Below are positions 49,600-58,374 of a stretch of DNA of 64,000 bases, piece after piece (within the stretch, counting starts at the first letter, position 1; every line of letters starts with the position of its first letter). Source of the stretch: Actinopolyspora alba (GTDB taxonomy: Bacteria > Actinomycetota > Actinomycetes > Mycobacteriales > Pseudonocardiaceae). The position numbers were made by a program, and so were the translations under genes. The notes under the pieces are model-generated. The model was not told the origin of the DNA. It did not search any database and saw only the letters and a program-made list of their open reading frames with translations. The DNA is taken from assembly GCF_900112765.1 (NCBI RefSeq), contig NZ_FOMZ01000008.1, forward strand, positions 186,001 to 250,000, written 5' to 3'.

Positions 49600-49656
49600 G
49601 ATTTCTCGCGAGATCGCCGCGCCGCTGGGCGAGAGCCGTGCCAGAGGTTCCGCCGT
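49600..49656 (+). repeat. Shortened block A repeat with palindrome variant
   Basis: A palindrome variant GATTTCTCGCGAGATC (49600-49615) is joined directly to the end part of block A (GGGCGAGAGCCGTGCCAGAG then GTTCCGCC). The centre of block A is missing, so this is a deletion derivative. Confidence 0.75.
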
Positions 49657-49692
49657 CCGCACCGCCGAGCGAACCGAGCGGTCACACAGGAA

Positions 49693-50820
49693 TCAGCCGG
49701 TCAGGAGAGAGACGCCGTAGTGCCCCAATGCCTCGTTGACCGGCTGGAAGAAGGTGGTCCCGCCGGAGGTGCAGTTGCCCCAACCACCGGAGGTGATTCC
49801 CTGCGCCTGCCTCCCGGAGACGAACGAACCACCGGAGTCACCGGGTTCCGCGCAGACGTCGGTACGGGTGAGTCCTTCGACGATGCCCTCGGGGTAGCGC
49901 ACGCTCTGGTGCTTGCCGACGATCGTGCCGCAGTGCCAGCCGGTGGTGGAGCCGGAGCGGCACACCGAGGACCCCACCGGCGCCTCCGCGGAGCCCGCGA
50001 TGTTGACGGTGCCACCGCCGTAGTCGTTGACCAGCGGTTTGCCGGGTGCCGAGCTGCGGACGAAGGAGAAGTCGTTACCGGGGAAGGATGAGCCCGCCAC
50101 CGTCCCCGCCGGGTTGCTGGTGCCGTCCCCGGTGGCCGCGCAGTGCCCCGCGCTGAGGAATCCGCCTCGCACTGCGAAGCCGATCGAGCAACGGGTGTCA
50201 CCGCCCGTGTAGTAGGGGTTGCCGCCGATCACGTCGGCGTAGAGTCGTGGCTCGCCCGGGGTCTCGGTGATTCGTACCGCCTCGGTGGGCACCCCGGTGG
50301 AGCGGAGGAACTCCCGCACCCGCGGCGCGCTGCCCTGTTCGGCGGTGAGCACCACCGAGTTGTCCGCGGTGTCCACGTAGTGCCCGGTCACGGCGGGCGG
50401 GGCGCCGCGCAGCGATCCGTCCAGTCGCTCCGCGATGCCTTCGAGGTACCGGGAGCTGTACTGGACCAGTTCGGCCCGTGCACCGGCAGCGCGGGCATCG
50501 GCCAGCCGGGAGCGGTCGGTCACGCCGACCACCAGTCGCCCGCTCGCGGCGTCGTAGTGCGCGCCGCCGTAGGAGTTCCCCAGGGTGCGCCGCAGCGTGT
50601 GGCGGACCTGCTCGGCTATCGTCTCCCGGTACAACCGCAGCCGGGACTCGCGCGCGCTGAGACCGAGGTCGCGCTGCATCGCCTTGAGCAGCGAAGCGGC
50701 CCCGTCCGGTTCGGCGGGGGTCGTGTTGTCGGTTGCCGAGGCGGCCGGTGCCGCGGTCGCGACGGTGGCCGTCGCCAACAACAGGGTCCCCACGAGACGA
50801 CAGGCGATCCCTAACTTCAC
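49693..50820 (-). CDS. Secreted S1-family serine protease (streptogrisin/alpha-lytic type)
   Basis: This 375-residue pre-pro-protease has a signal peptide (about residues 1-30), a pro-region of about 150 residues, and a mature chymotrypsin-fold domain starting near DVIGGNPYY. The catalytic triad is visible: His in SAGHC, Asp in GNDFSFVR, Ser in EPGDSGGSF. Cys pairs match the streptogrisin pattern. The pro-region should act as a folding chaperone. GTG start with GGGAGG upstream. It is transcribed alone. Confidence 0.93.
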   Translation of the reverse strand: MKLGIACRLVGTLLLATATVATAAPAASATDNTTPAEPDGAASLLKAMQRDLGLSARESRLRLYRETIAEQVRHTLRRTLGNSYGGAHYDAASGRLVVGVTDRSRLADARAAGARAELVQYSSRYLEGIAERLDGSLRGAPPAVTGHYVDTADNSVVLTAEQGSAPRVREFLRSTGVPTEAVRITETPGEPRLYADVIGGNPYYTGGDTRCSIGFAVRGGFLSAGHCAATGDGTSNPAGTVAGSSFPGNDFSFVRSSAPGKPLVNDYGGGTVNIAGSAEAPVGSSVCRSGSTTGWHCGTIVGKHQSVRYPEGIVEGLTRTDVCAEPGDSGGSFVSGRQAQGITSGGWGNCTSGGTTFFQPVNEALGHYGVSLLTG

Positions 50821-51016
50821 TGACGGCCTCCCTCGAAAGCGGGAAAATTTCCACGTTCGCGTGAGCGGCGTTGGGCGATCACCGCGCCAGCATTGCTGCG
50901 CAACCTAGCAGATCTCGCCGCGATATCGGAGAGGTATCAGCGGAATAACTCACGGTGTGTTTTCGCCGCCACTTCCCGTGATCGAAATAACGGACGAAAC
51001 GAACCAACCGGATCAA

Positions 51017-52102
51017 TCACTCGCCGGGTACCGAGGGGCGACCAGTCTGTCGGAGGCGCGCGCTCGGCGTGGGCTCGGCCGAGCCGGTCTCCGACGTCTC
51101 GGGGGGCTCGGACTCGGTCGTGGTCGTCGAATCCGTGGTGCTGCCCGGCCGCTGCTCACCGGACTCCTCCGGAGCGGAGGTCTCACTCGGTGCGGTGCTC
51201 GTGCCGGAGGGCTCGGTGGACTCCGAGGGGTCGGGAGTCGAACTCGACTCGGAGGCGGGCACCGGCTCCTGCCCGTCGGACGGATCGGGCCGCGTACCGG
51301 CATCGCCCGGCCGGAACATGTTCCCCACGGTGGTCCCACCGGAGTCGCCGGAGACCGAGTCACCGGTGATGCTCTCGTAACCGGTGATCAGCACCATGCA
51401 CAGCACGAACGCGAGTCCGCTGGTCAGGGCCACCACGCGCCAGTCGAAACGACGCCGTCCGCTCCGGACGGCGGGTTCGTCGCCGCTCGGGGCGGTCTCC
51501 CCGTTCACGGCGTTCCTCCCGTCCGCGGCTGGGCCGCCACTCGCGGTGTCGCCGATGACGCTTGTCGGTTCGCCCGACGAGCCGCCGTACCCGGCGGGAC
51601 GTATCCGCCTGGTGGCGTCCGGCGCCACCAGGCGTCTGGTGACTTCCGCGTCGGGCCGTTCGACCGTCGGGGAACCACTCGCGGTGCCCGTTCCGGAACT
51701 GCCGCTCCCCGTGTTCGCCGTCCCCGTGGTCGGCCGTTGTCGTATCGGCTCGGTGGGCGCGTGCGGGTCCACCCACCCCGCCGCGCTCCCAGTTCGCACC
51801 GCCCTGCGCCTGGCGGCTCGCTTCAAAGCGGCGTTGGCCGCCTTCTCCCTGGTCGATTCCAGCGAACGCTGGTACACCGCCCCACCGAGCGTGATCACCA
51901 CACTGGTCAGCGCCGCACCGGAAACCGTTCCGGCTATGCCGAGCTGACCACCGAGCACCGCGGCCGTGGCGGCGGCGAGCCCGGTACCGGTCACCTGGGC
52001 GGGCGAAACACCGAGCTTGTCGAACGGTTTCGTCGAGCGCTTGGGCTCGGCCTTGTCGGACTCCTCCTCCCCCTGGATGTCCGGATCCCGCTGTTGGCTC
52101 AT
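51017..52102 (-). CDS. Unknown membrane protein with low-complexity tail
   Basis: This 361-residue protein has a first hydrophobic region near residues 38-78 (GLAAATAAVLGGQLGIAG, then ALTSVVITLGGAVY), a long charged region, a transmembrane helix VVALTSGLAFVLCMVLITGY near 228-247, and a Ser/Thr/Glu/Pro-rich C-terminal tail of about 110 residues, which probably faces outward. No domain is recognised. ATG start at 52102. Confidence 0.7.
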   Translation of the reverse strand: MSQQRDPDIQGEEESDKAEPKRSTKPFDKLGVSPAQVTGTGLAAATAAVLGGQLGIAGTVSGAALTSVVITLGGAVYQRSLESTREKAANAALKRAARRRAVRTGSAAGWVDPHAPTEPIRQRPTTGTANTGSGSSGTGTASGSPTVERPDAEVTRRLVAPDATRRIRPAGYGGSSGEPTSVIGDTASGGPAADGRNAVNGETAPSGDEPAVRSGRRRFDWRVVALTSGLAFVLCMVLITGYESITGDSVSGDSGGTTVGNMFRPGDAGTRPDPSDGQEPVPASESSSTPDPSESTEPSGTSTAPSETSAPEESGEQRPGSTTDSTTTTESEPPETSETGSAEPTPSARLRQTGRPSVPGE

Positions 52103-52334
52103 CTCTCTCCCACGCAGTCGTCGCCTCGCACGTCCAACGGACGATCTCGGCGTGCTGCTCCCGGGAGAGCCCCGCTAGTGAGTACTCCCACTCGGTGTAA
52201 CACCGGTGCCCGCGAGCACCGGAGGACCTCCGGAACCGGAAGCGACCGGAGACCGTACCGATACCGCGGTCGGGTCACCCCGCGGTCGGACCCCCGGACG
52301 CGGGACAGCTCACCGGATCGGTGAGGATGCCCGC

Positions 52335-53312
52335 ATGCCGTTGGTCACGAACGAGGACGCGCGTGCGGCGCGGGCGGTTCTGGATGGGCTGGGTCCCGAC
52401 GGGCCGGTGCGCACCCCGCTGCTGCCGGTACCCCACGCCGAGCGGAGCGGTCCGCTGCTACTCAAACCGGAGAGCCTGCAACCGACCGGCGCATTCAAGA
52501 TCAGGGGCGCGCTGCACGCCACGGCCGTGCTGGACGAACGCACCCGCGCCAGGGGGATAGTCGCCTACTCCAGCGGGAACCACGCGCGTGCCGTGGCCCA
52601 CGCCGGGAAGGTGTTCGGGATATCGGCGACCGTGGTGGTGCCGCACACGGCCCCGGCGGCGAAGGTCGCCGCGGCGCGTGCGCTGGGGGCCGAGATCGTG
52701 CCGGTGGAGGTCTCGGAACGGGAGTCGCGTGCCGGGGAGATCGCCGAGCGGCGCGGTGCACGGCTGATCCCGCCGTTCGACGACGCGGCCGTGGTCGCGG
52801 GACAGGCGACGGTGGGGCTGGAGATCGCCGAGGACATCGACGCGCTGGGATTGTCCGAGGTGACGGTGCTGGTGCCGGTCAGCGGCGGCGGTCTGATCTC
52901 GGGGGTCGCCGCCGGGCTGGCGGGTTGTCGCGCCCGCGTGCGGCTGGTGGGGGTGGAACCGGAGCTGGCCGCGGACACCAGGGAGAGCTTTTACGCCGGC
53001 GAGCGCCGCCACTGGTCGGTGGCGGCGCGCACCAGAACCCGGGCCGACGGGCTGACCGCGCAGCCCTCCGAGTTCACCTTCGCCCACATCCGCGAGCTGG
53101 TCGACGACATCCGCACGGTCTCCGAGGACGAGATCGGCGAAGCTGTGGGATTCCTCGCCGAGAGCTGCCGACTGGTCGCGGAGCCCAGCGGGGCGGTGAC
53201 CACGGCCGCGCACCGCCACCGCACGCGGGAGTCGGGGACGACCCCCACGGTGGCGGTGGTCAGTGGCGGAAACATCGACCGCGCCGCGCTGCTCAGTTCA
53301 TTGGCGGATTGA
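52335..53312 (+). CDS. Threonine/serine dehydratase-like PLP enzyme
   Basis: This 325-residue fold-type II PLP enzyme has the PLP Lys in [11 protein letters not shown] near residue 54, the substrate loop [10 protein letters not shown] and the phosphate-binding [15 protein letters not shown]. It matches short catabolic threonine dehydratases or serine racemase-like enzymes without an ACT domain. The ATG has GTGAGG eight bases upstream. It converges with the GntR regulator, so a link to the GlcNAc genes is not implied. Confidence 0.88.
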   Translation: MPLVTNEDARAARAVLDGLGPDGPVRTPLLPVPHAERSGPLLLKPESLQPTGAFKIRGALHATAVLDERTRARGIVAYSSGNHARAVAHAGKVFGISATVVVPHTAPAAKVAAARALGAEIVPVEVSERESRAGEIAERRGARLIPPFDDAAVVAGQATVGLEIAEDIDALGLSEVTVLVPVSGGGLISGVAAGLAGCRARVRLVGVEPELAADTRESFYAGERRHWSVAARTRTRADGLTAQPSEFTFAHIRELVDDIRTVSEDEIGEAVGFLAESCRLVAEPSGAVTTAAHRHRTRESGTTPTVAVVSGGNIDRAALLSSLAD

Positions 53313-54051
53313 GGCTGGCGACGAACTTGTAGCGGTCTCCCCGGTAGATCGAACGCACCCACTCCACCGGGGTTCCGTCCTGGTGGAAGGAGTGCCGGGA
53401 CAGCAGCAACATCGGCAGCCCCACGTCGGCACCGAGCAGTTCCGCCTCCTCCGGGCTGGCCAGCGCGGTCTCGATGGTCTCCTCGGCGCTGGCGAAGGAG
53501 ATGCCGTACCGCTCACGCAACACCTGGTACAGCGAAGCCCCCGCTTCCACGAGCTGGGTCAGTCCCTTGAAACGGCTCAGCGGCAGATGGGTGGTCTCGA
53601 TGGCCATCGCCTCGTCGTCGGCCAACCGCAGCCTGCGCATCCGCAGTACAGGACTGCCGGAACCGATGCCGAGCAGATGGGCCAGCTCCCGCTCGGCGGG
53701 CTCCTCGTTCATCTCCAACAGCCGGGAATCGGGCTGCCTGCCCTGGGCGCGCATGTCCTCGGTGTAGCTGCTCAGCTGCAACCGCTGGGCCACCTTGGGT
53801 TGCGCGGCGAACGTGCCCTTGCCCTGGACGCGCAGCAGCCTGCCCTCCACCGTCAGTTCGGCCAGCGCCTGCCGGACCGTGGTGCGGGAGACGTCGAACT
53901 CGGCGGCCAGCGCCCGCTCGGTCGGTATCGAGGACCCAGCGGGCATGGAGCGAAGCATGTCCAGCAGATGCTGCTTCAACCCCCAGTACTTGGGCTCACG
54001 TTGGTTCTTGGTCGGCATGTCGGCCCCGCCGGGCACCGACGCTTCGAGCAT
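53293..54051 (-). CDS. GntR/UTRA regulator (DasR/NagR-like)
   Basis: This 252-residue regulator has an N-terminal winged helix-turn-helix of GntR type ([20 protein letters not shown]) and a C-terminal UTRA effector domain (from about residue 95). DasR/NagR relatives sense glucosamine- or GlcNAc-6-phosphate. A dre-like operator lies 190 bp upstream, next to the divergent SIS gene. ATG 54051 ([11 protein letters not shown]) has GGAGGAAAC directly upstream. The stop overlaps the tail of the dehydratase gene by about 20 bp. Confidence 0.88.
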   Translation of the reverse strand: MLEASVPGGADMPTKNQREPKYWGLKQHLLDMLRSMPAGSSIPTERALAAEFDVSRTTVRQALAELTVEGRLLRVQGKGTFAAQPKVAQRLQLSSYTEDMRAQGRQPDSRLLEMNEEPAERELAHLLGIGSGSPVLRMRRLRLADDEAMAIETTHLPLSRFKGLTQLVEAGASLYQVLRERYGISFASAEETIETALASPEEAELLGADVGLPMLLLSRHSFHQDGTPVEWVRSIYRGDRYKFVASLNPPMN

Positions 54052-54242
54052 GTTTCCTCCTACCGTCGCGCCTGCGAACGGGGCGATCAGCACTACCGAT
54101 TCCAGCATGCCGGAGTTTCACGGCACAGTAGGAATCGCATCCCGCTGCCCCCTTGTCGATATGCCCGGGGTCACAACCCGTCGTGCGGCCCGCGAGTTCG
54201 GTGGACAAGCGGGGCTGTCGGCCCGCCGGAGCTATCGGTAGC

Positions 54243-54258
54243 ATTGGTCTAGACCGAA
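54243..54258. promoter_or_regulatory. dre-like operator
   Basis: ATTGGTCTAGACCGAA closely matches the DasR response element (core TGGTCTAGACCA) and lies 30 bp before the SIS-domain gene and upstream of the GntR regulator, so it could control both. Confidence 0.85.
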
Positions 54259-54288
54259 ATTCTCGCACGACCACGAACGGACCACGAC

Positions 54289-55359
54289 ATGAGCGAGGAC
54301 CCCGGAGCCGGGGCCGACGAGCAGGCTCAGCATCCCGGCAGGCACATGAGCGCCGAGATCGCCGAACAGCCCGCGGTGTTCGACGGCCTGCTCGGCAACC
54401 GCCCCGAGCTGGCCGAGGTCGCCCGGCGCATCGCGGAGCGCAAACCCCGCTTCGCGCTGCTGGCCGCACGCGGCTCCAGCGACCACGCGGCGCTGTACGC
54501 CAAGTACCTGGTCGAGGTGCTGCTGCAGCTGCCCGCTGGACTGGTCTCCCCGTCGACCACCACGCTCTACGACGCCCGGCCCGATCTGAGCGAAGTACTG
54601 CTGATCTCGGTCAGCCAGAGCGGCGGCTCCCCCGACATGCTGGAAGTCACCCAGGCCGCGCGCCGCGACGGCGCCACCACGGTGGCGGTGACCAACAATC
54701 CGGACTCCGCCCTGAACCACGCCGCCGAGCTCTCGGCGGACATCCGCGCGGGCACCGAGCGGGCCGTGGCCGCCACGAAGACCTACAGCGCGACGCTGCT
54801 CACGCTGTACCTGCTGATCGACGCGATACGCGGCGGGAAGGCGGAACGAGCCGCCGAGCTGCCCGGGCTGGCCCGACGCGCCCTGGAGTCCTCGGACGAG
54901 CTGGACGAGGCGGTACGGCGCTACCGCTTCGCCGACCGGATGCTGACCACCGGGCGGGGCTACTCCTCGGCGACAGCGGCCGAGGCGGCGCTCAAGCTCG
55001 CCGAGACCAGCTACCTCTCGGCACGGGCCTACAGCGGAGCGGACCTGCTGCACGGTCCGGTCGCGGCCGTGGACTCCGAAACCGCCGTGCTCGCGCTGTG
55101 CAGCGCCGGGAAGGGCGGAGCCGCCATGAACGAGGTGCTGAGCACGGTGCACGAGCGGGGAGCCGACATCTGCGCGATCGGTTCGGCCTCGGCGGGCATG
55201 CCCTGCGCGCACAGCATCGGTCTGCCGGAGACCCCCGAGGAACTGGCGCCGCTGCTGGAGGTGCTGCCGGTGCAGCGGCTGGCCCTGGCGCTGGCACTGG
55301 AGCGGGGAGCCGACCCGGACAGCCCACGCGGGCTCAACAAGGTGACCCGCACCCGGTGA
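54289..55359 (+). CDS. SIS-domain aminosugar isomerase/deaminase
   Basis: This 356-residue protein has two SIS domains, resembling the isomerase half of GlmS without its glutaminase domain. Sugar-phosphate binding segments are ARGSSDHAALYAKYL, VSQSGGSPDMLEVT and the C-terminal PEELAPLLEVLPVQ. Such stand-alone proteins often deaminate glucosamine-6-phosphate (NagB-II). It is preceded by a dre-like site and followed by an N-acetylglucosamine kinase-like gene, which together indicate GlcNAc or GlcN catabolism. Confidence 0.88.
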   Translation: MSEDPGAGADEQAQHPGRHMSAEIAEQPAVFDGLLGNRPELAEVARRIAERKPRFALLAARGSSDHAALYAKYLVEVLLQLPAGLVSPSTTTLYDARPDLSEVLLISVSQSGGSPDMLEVTQAARRDGATTVAVTNNPDSALNHAAELSADIRAGTERAVAATKTYSATLLTLYLLIDAIRGGKAERAAELPGLARRALESSDELDEAVRRYRFADRMLTTGRGYSSATAAEAALKLAETSYLSARAYSGADLLHGPVAAVDSETAVLALCSAGKGGAAMNEVLSTVHERGADICAIGSASAGMPCAHSIGLPETPEELAPLLEVLPVQRLALALALERGADPDSPRGLNKVTRTR

Positions 55360-55495
55360 CACACCGGAGCGGGGCGTGGCGGAATCCACCTCGCCGAGCC
55401 AGGATCACCACATCGCGGATTCGTGGCCGCACAACACGACCTCGCGTACCCGCACCGGAGCCGATCACCCGGCGGGGCCGCTCGAACACCGAAAA

Positions 55496-55530
55496 GCCCG
55501 CCTCACCGAGGGGGCGGGGGTGAGACGGGC
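55496..55530 (+). terminator. Hairpin between SIS and kinase genes
   Basis: GCCCGCCTCACC and GGTGAGACGGGC pair over 12 bp with one mismatch, about 140 bp after the SIS stop, so the kinase may have separate or reduced transcription. Confidence 0.55.
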
Positions 55531-55590
55531 ACCGTCAGGCTACTCCGATCAGCGCAGCGCGGGGATCACCGGGTTCGGAGGGGAACAGAC

Positions 55591-56601
55591 TTGACCGATA
55601 TCGACGACGCGGCCGGTCCGCTGCTGCTCGGACTCGACGTGGGTGGCACTTCCAGTCGTGCGTTGCTCACCGACACCAGCGGACGAACGCTCGGAACCGG
55701 GCACGCGGGTGGCGGCAACCCCAACACCCATCCCCCCGAGCGGGCCGTCGAGCAGGTCGCCCGTGCCGCCCGGACCGCGCTGTCGGACACGGTTCCGGAA
55801 CGCGTGAGCGCGGCGGTGCTGGGAATGGCCGGGATCAGCAAGCTCACCGATCCGGTCGTCTCCGGGATGTTCGAGCAGGCCTGGCGCACACTGGGGCTGA
55901 GCTGTGCGGTGCGGACCGTCAGCGACAGCGAGGTCGCGTTCGCGGCGGGTACCGCCGAACCCGACGGCACCGTGCTGATCGCGGGAACGGGTTCGATCAC
56001 GGCTCGGATCGAGCGGCACCGCCTGGAACGCACGCTGGGTGGTTACGGCTGGTTGCTCGGCGACGAGGGATCGGCGTTCTGGCTCGGGCGCGAGGCCGTG
56101 AGCACGACACTGCGTGCGCTCGACCACGGCGAGGAACGGCACGACCCGCTGGTGGCCTCCGTGCTCGGTGAGCTGCTTCCGGGAACGGCGACGGCGGCCG
56201 ACCCCGATCCGGTGCTGGTACGCAGGCTCGTCGCGCTGCTCGGCAACGGCCCGCCGACACGATTGGCCGAGCTGGCACCGCTGGTCACCGCCTCGGCCTC
56301 GGAAGGAGGCGGCAAAGCGGCGGAGATCCTGGCGAAGGGGGCGCGGCTGCTGGCCACCGACGCGCTGTCGGTGCGGAAGGAGCCCGACGAGTCACCGATC
56401 GTGCTGGCCGGGAGCCTGCTCTCCGGTGAGGGGACGCTCGACGAGGCCGTGCGGCGGGAACTGCGCGCCCGTAGCGCCGCGCCGCTGGCCAACGCGGGCT
56501 CCGGCGCCGCGGGAGCGACGTGGTTGGCGGCCGAACCACTGGTCGACGACGAGCACGCGCGGTGGCTGCACGGCAGGCTGCTGGGAACGGAAACCCGCTG
56601 A
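55591..56601 (+). CDS. BadF/BcrA-type ATPase, probable N-acetylglucosamine kinase
   Basis: This 336-residue sugar kinase of the ASKHA fold has the phosphate loop LLGLDVGGTSSRALL, TVSDSEVAFAAGT, VLIAGTGSITARI and GGYGWLLGDEGSAFWLGREA, all typical of the BadF/NagK branch. In its GlcNAc setting it probably makes GlcNAc-6-phosphate, the inducer class of the GntR regulator. The TTG start is chosen because GGAGGGGAAC lies just upstream. Confidence 0.88.
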   Translation: MTDIDDAAGPLLLGLDVGGTSSRALLTDTSGRTLGTGHAGGGNPNTHPPERAVEQVARAARTALSDTVPERVSAAVLGMAGISKLTDPVVSGMFEQAWRTLGLSCAVRTVSDSEVAFAAGTAEPDGTVLIAGTGSITARIERHRLERTLGGYGWLLGDEGSAFWLGREAVSTTLRALDHGEERHDPLVASVLGELLPGTATAADPDPVLVRRLVALLGNGPPTRLAELAPLVTASASEGGGKAAEILAKGARLLATDALSVRKEPDESPIVLAGSLLSGEGTLDEAVRRELRARSAAPLANAGSGAAGATWLAAEPLVDDEHARWLHGRLLGTETR

Positions 56602-56712
56602 CCGGCGATTACCGACGAGCGGGTGGCGATCCGCGAGCGGTTTCACCGTCCTCGCGCGAGAGGAACGGTCGCGGCTCGGCCCCGCACCACCGGAGTTCCG
56701 GCGAGCGGAGGT

Positions 56713-57411
56713 CTAGCGACCCGAGTTCCGGCGCACCGCGCCCTCCGGGCCACGGGCGTGCCGGATACCGGGGTGGTCCGGCGGAAGCGTACGCCGCAGC
56801 ACCCACCAGCTGGCCACGACGCAGAGCACCACCAACGGCCAGGTCAGTACCACCTGGGCGATGCTCAACGGCACCACGGCGTTGACCATCCAGAGCGGAA
56901 TGAACACCACCAGTCGCGTGACGTACTGTCCGACCCAGACCCAGCTGGCCCTGCTGTAGGCACGCAGCAGATCGGGATCGCGCCGCCACCGCGTGCGCTG
57001 CCCCAGCAGCGTGCCCACCACCAGCCCGAGCAGTGGCCAGCGCACCGCGATGCTGATCATCCAGGCCAGTCCGCTGGCCGCGTTGGAAGCCAGCCGAACG
57101 AGGTAGAAATCGACCGCCTGCCCGGTGCGCAGCGCGATGAGCGACCCCACCAGCACGGCGAGCAGGCTGAACAGCACAGCCAGCGGACGCGCACCGCTCA
57201 GGAGTCGCCAGACACCGATCACGACTCCCACCGCGACGGCGGAGATCCCGGCGGCGAGTATGGACTCACCGCTGAGCACCCACCCCAGCCCGAAGGCCAC
57301 CGGTGGCAGGCTCGCGTCGAGCGCACTGGCCCGACCTCCCAGCAGCCGCAGCAACGAGTCGCGCTCGGTCTCGCTCGCCGCCGCGCCGTGCCCGGTGCTG
57401 TCACTGTCCAC
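56713..57411 (-). CDS. DUF3159 membrane protein
   Basis: This 232-residue protein has about five or six transmembrane helices and the DUF3159 layout (LPPVAFGLGWVLSG, WRLLSGARPL, YLVRLASNAASGLAW, WPLLGLVVGTLLGQ). Function is unknown. GTG start. It lies between the kinase and espG on the opposite strand to the kinase. Confidence 0.82.
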   Translation of the reverse strand: MDSDSTGHGAAASETERDSLLRLLGGRASALDASLPPVAFGLGWVLSGESILAAGISAVAVGVVIGVWRLLSGARPLAVLFSLLAVLVGSLIALRTGQAVDFYLVRLASNAASGLAWMISIAVRWPLLGLVVGTLLGQRTRWRRDPDLLRAYSRASWVWVGQYVTRLVVFIPLWMVNAVVPLSIAQVVLTWPLVVLCVVASWWVLRRTLPPDHPGIRHARGPEGAVRRNSGR

Positions 57412-57489
57412 GACTTAAGCCTGCCTTACCCGCGCCGCCGCACGCACACATCGCTCGACGTGTGGTGCCTTACAGCCGTGCTCGAAACC

Positions 57490-58242
57490 TCAACCACCCC
57501 GGACCGAACGCAGTTGCTCCCCGAGCCGCGCGGCGATGCCCCGCTGGTCGGCGGGCGCGCAGACGAGTGTCTCGTCCTCCTCCGAACGCCCGTAGCACAT
57601 GGTGTAGCGACCGCGATCGGTGTCGAACCACGTCAACGTGGGCATGCGGAATCGATTGCCGTCCCCGCCGGTACCCGACACCACGAAGTGACCGAGGCGG
57701 TACTTGTGCAGCCTCGTGATCTCCTCGACCTCGGAAGGCGACTCCGCACCGCCCGACGACCCCCCGGCGGAACGACGCTCGGCGTCGCGGAGCAACCGCA
57801 GCGACACACTGGTTTCGCGTCCCGGTCCGGGACGCGCGGGGGGAAGCAGCCGTGCGCAGACCTCGGGCAGCGTTTCCGGCGCCATGAAGTCGAGCTGGAG
57901 CCCGCGAGCGGTGATCACGCCCGCGACCCCCACCTCCCCGGTGGCCACGGCTCGCGCCGCCATCCGTTGCCCGTTCCGGACGTCGAGCAACCCGGCGGCC
58001 GCGATCGAGGACTCGGAACTGGACATCAGGTAGAGGGCGTCGGCCACTTCCGGCTCGAGCCGACCGTCCACGGCCAACCCCGCGGTCTCCAACTCACTCC
58101 AGACCCGCCGGACCACGTCCTCCCGCTCCGCCCGCGAATCGGCGATGTCGGGAATCTCGAACGGATAGCGCCGCACATCGAGCCGCAGGTGCTCACCCAG
58201 CACGTCCAGCGCGGGCAGCGAAAGAGTGATCGTGTCGACCAT
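57490..58242 (-). CDS. ESX secretion-associated EspG-family protein
   Basis: This 250-residue protein belongs to the EspG family, cytosolic chaperones that bind PE/PPE-type substrates for type VII secretion. Recognisable parts are VLGEHLRLDVRRYPFEIP at the N-terminus, the middle LQLDFMAPETLPEVCARLLP and a C-terminal LTWFDTDRGRYTM. A proline-rich PPE-like protein is encoded 132 bp upstream on the same strand, as in other pseudonocardial ESX pairs. Confidence 0.85.
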   Translation of the reverse strand: MVDTITLSLPALDVLGEHLRLDVRRYPFEIPDIADSRAEREDVVRRVWSELETAGLAVDGRLEPEVADALYLMSSSESSIAAAGLLDVRNGQRMAARAVATGEVGVAGVITARGLQLDFMAPETLPEVCARLLPPARPGPGRETSVSLRLLRDAERRSAGGSSGGAESPSEVEEITRLHKYRLGHFVVSGTGGDGNRFRMPTLTWFDTDRGRYTMCYGRSEEDETLVCAPADQRGIAARLGEQLRSVRGG

Positions 58243-58374
58243 TCGGGGTTCCTAGTATGACTTTGTCGTCTCGGTTTGCGGGGTACGCGCTCGGCGGAAC
58301 CTCTCGCGGCGAGAGCCGTACGAGCGGTTCCACCGAGGGAGAACTCACGGCAGGGCAACCGGAGAGTTCCGGTA

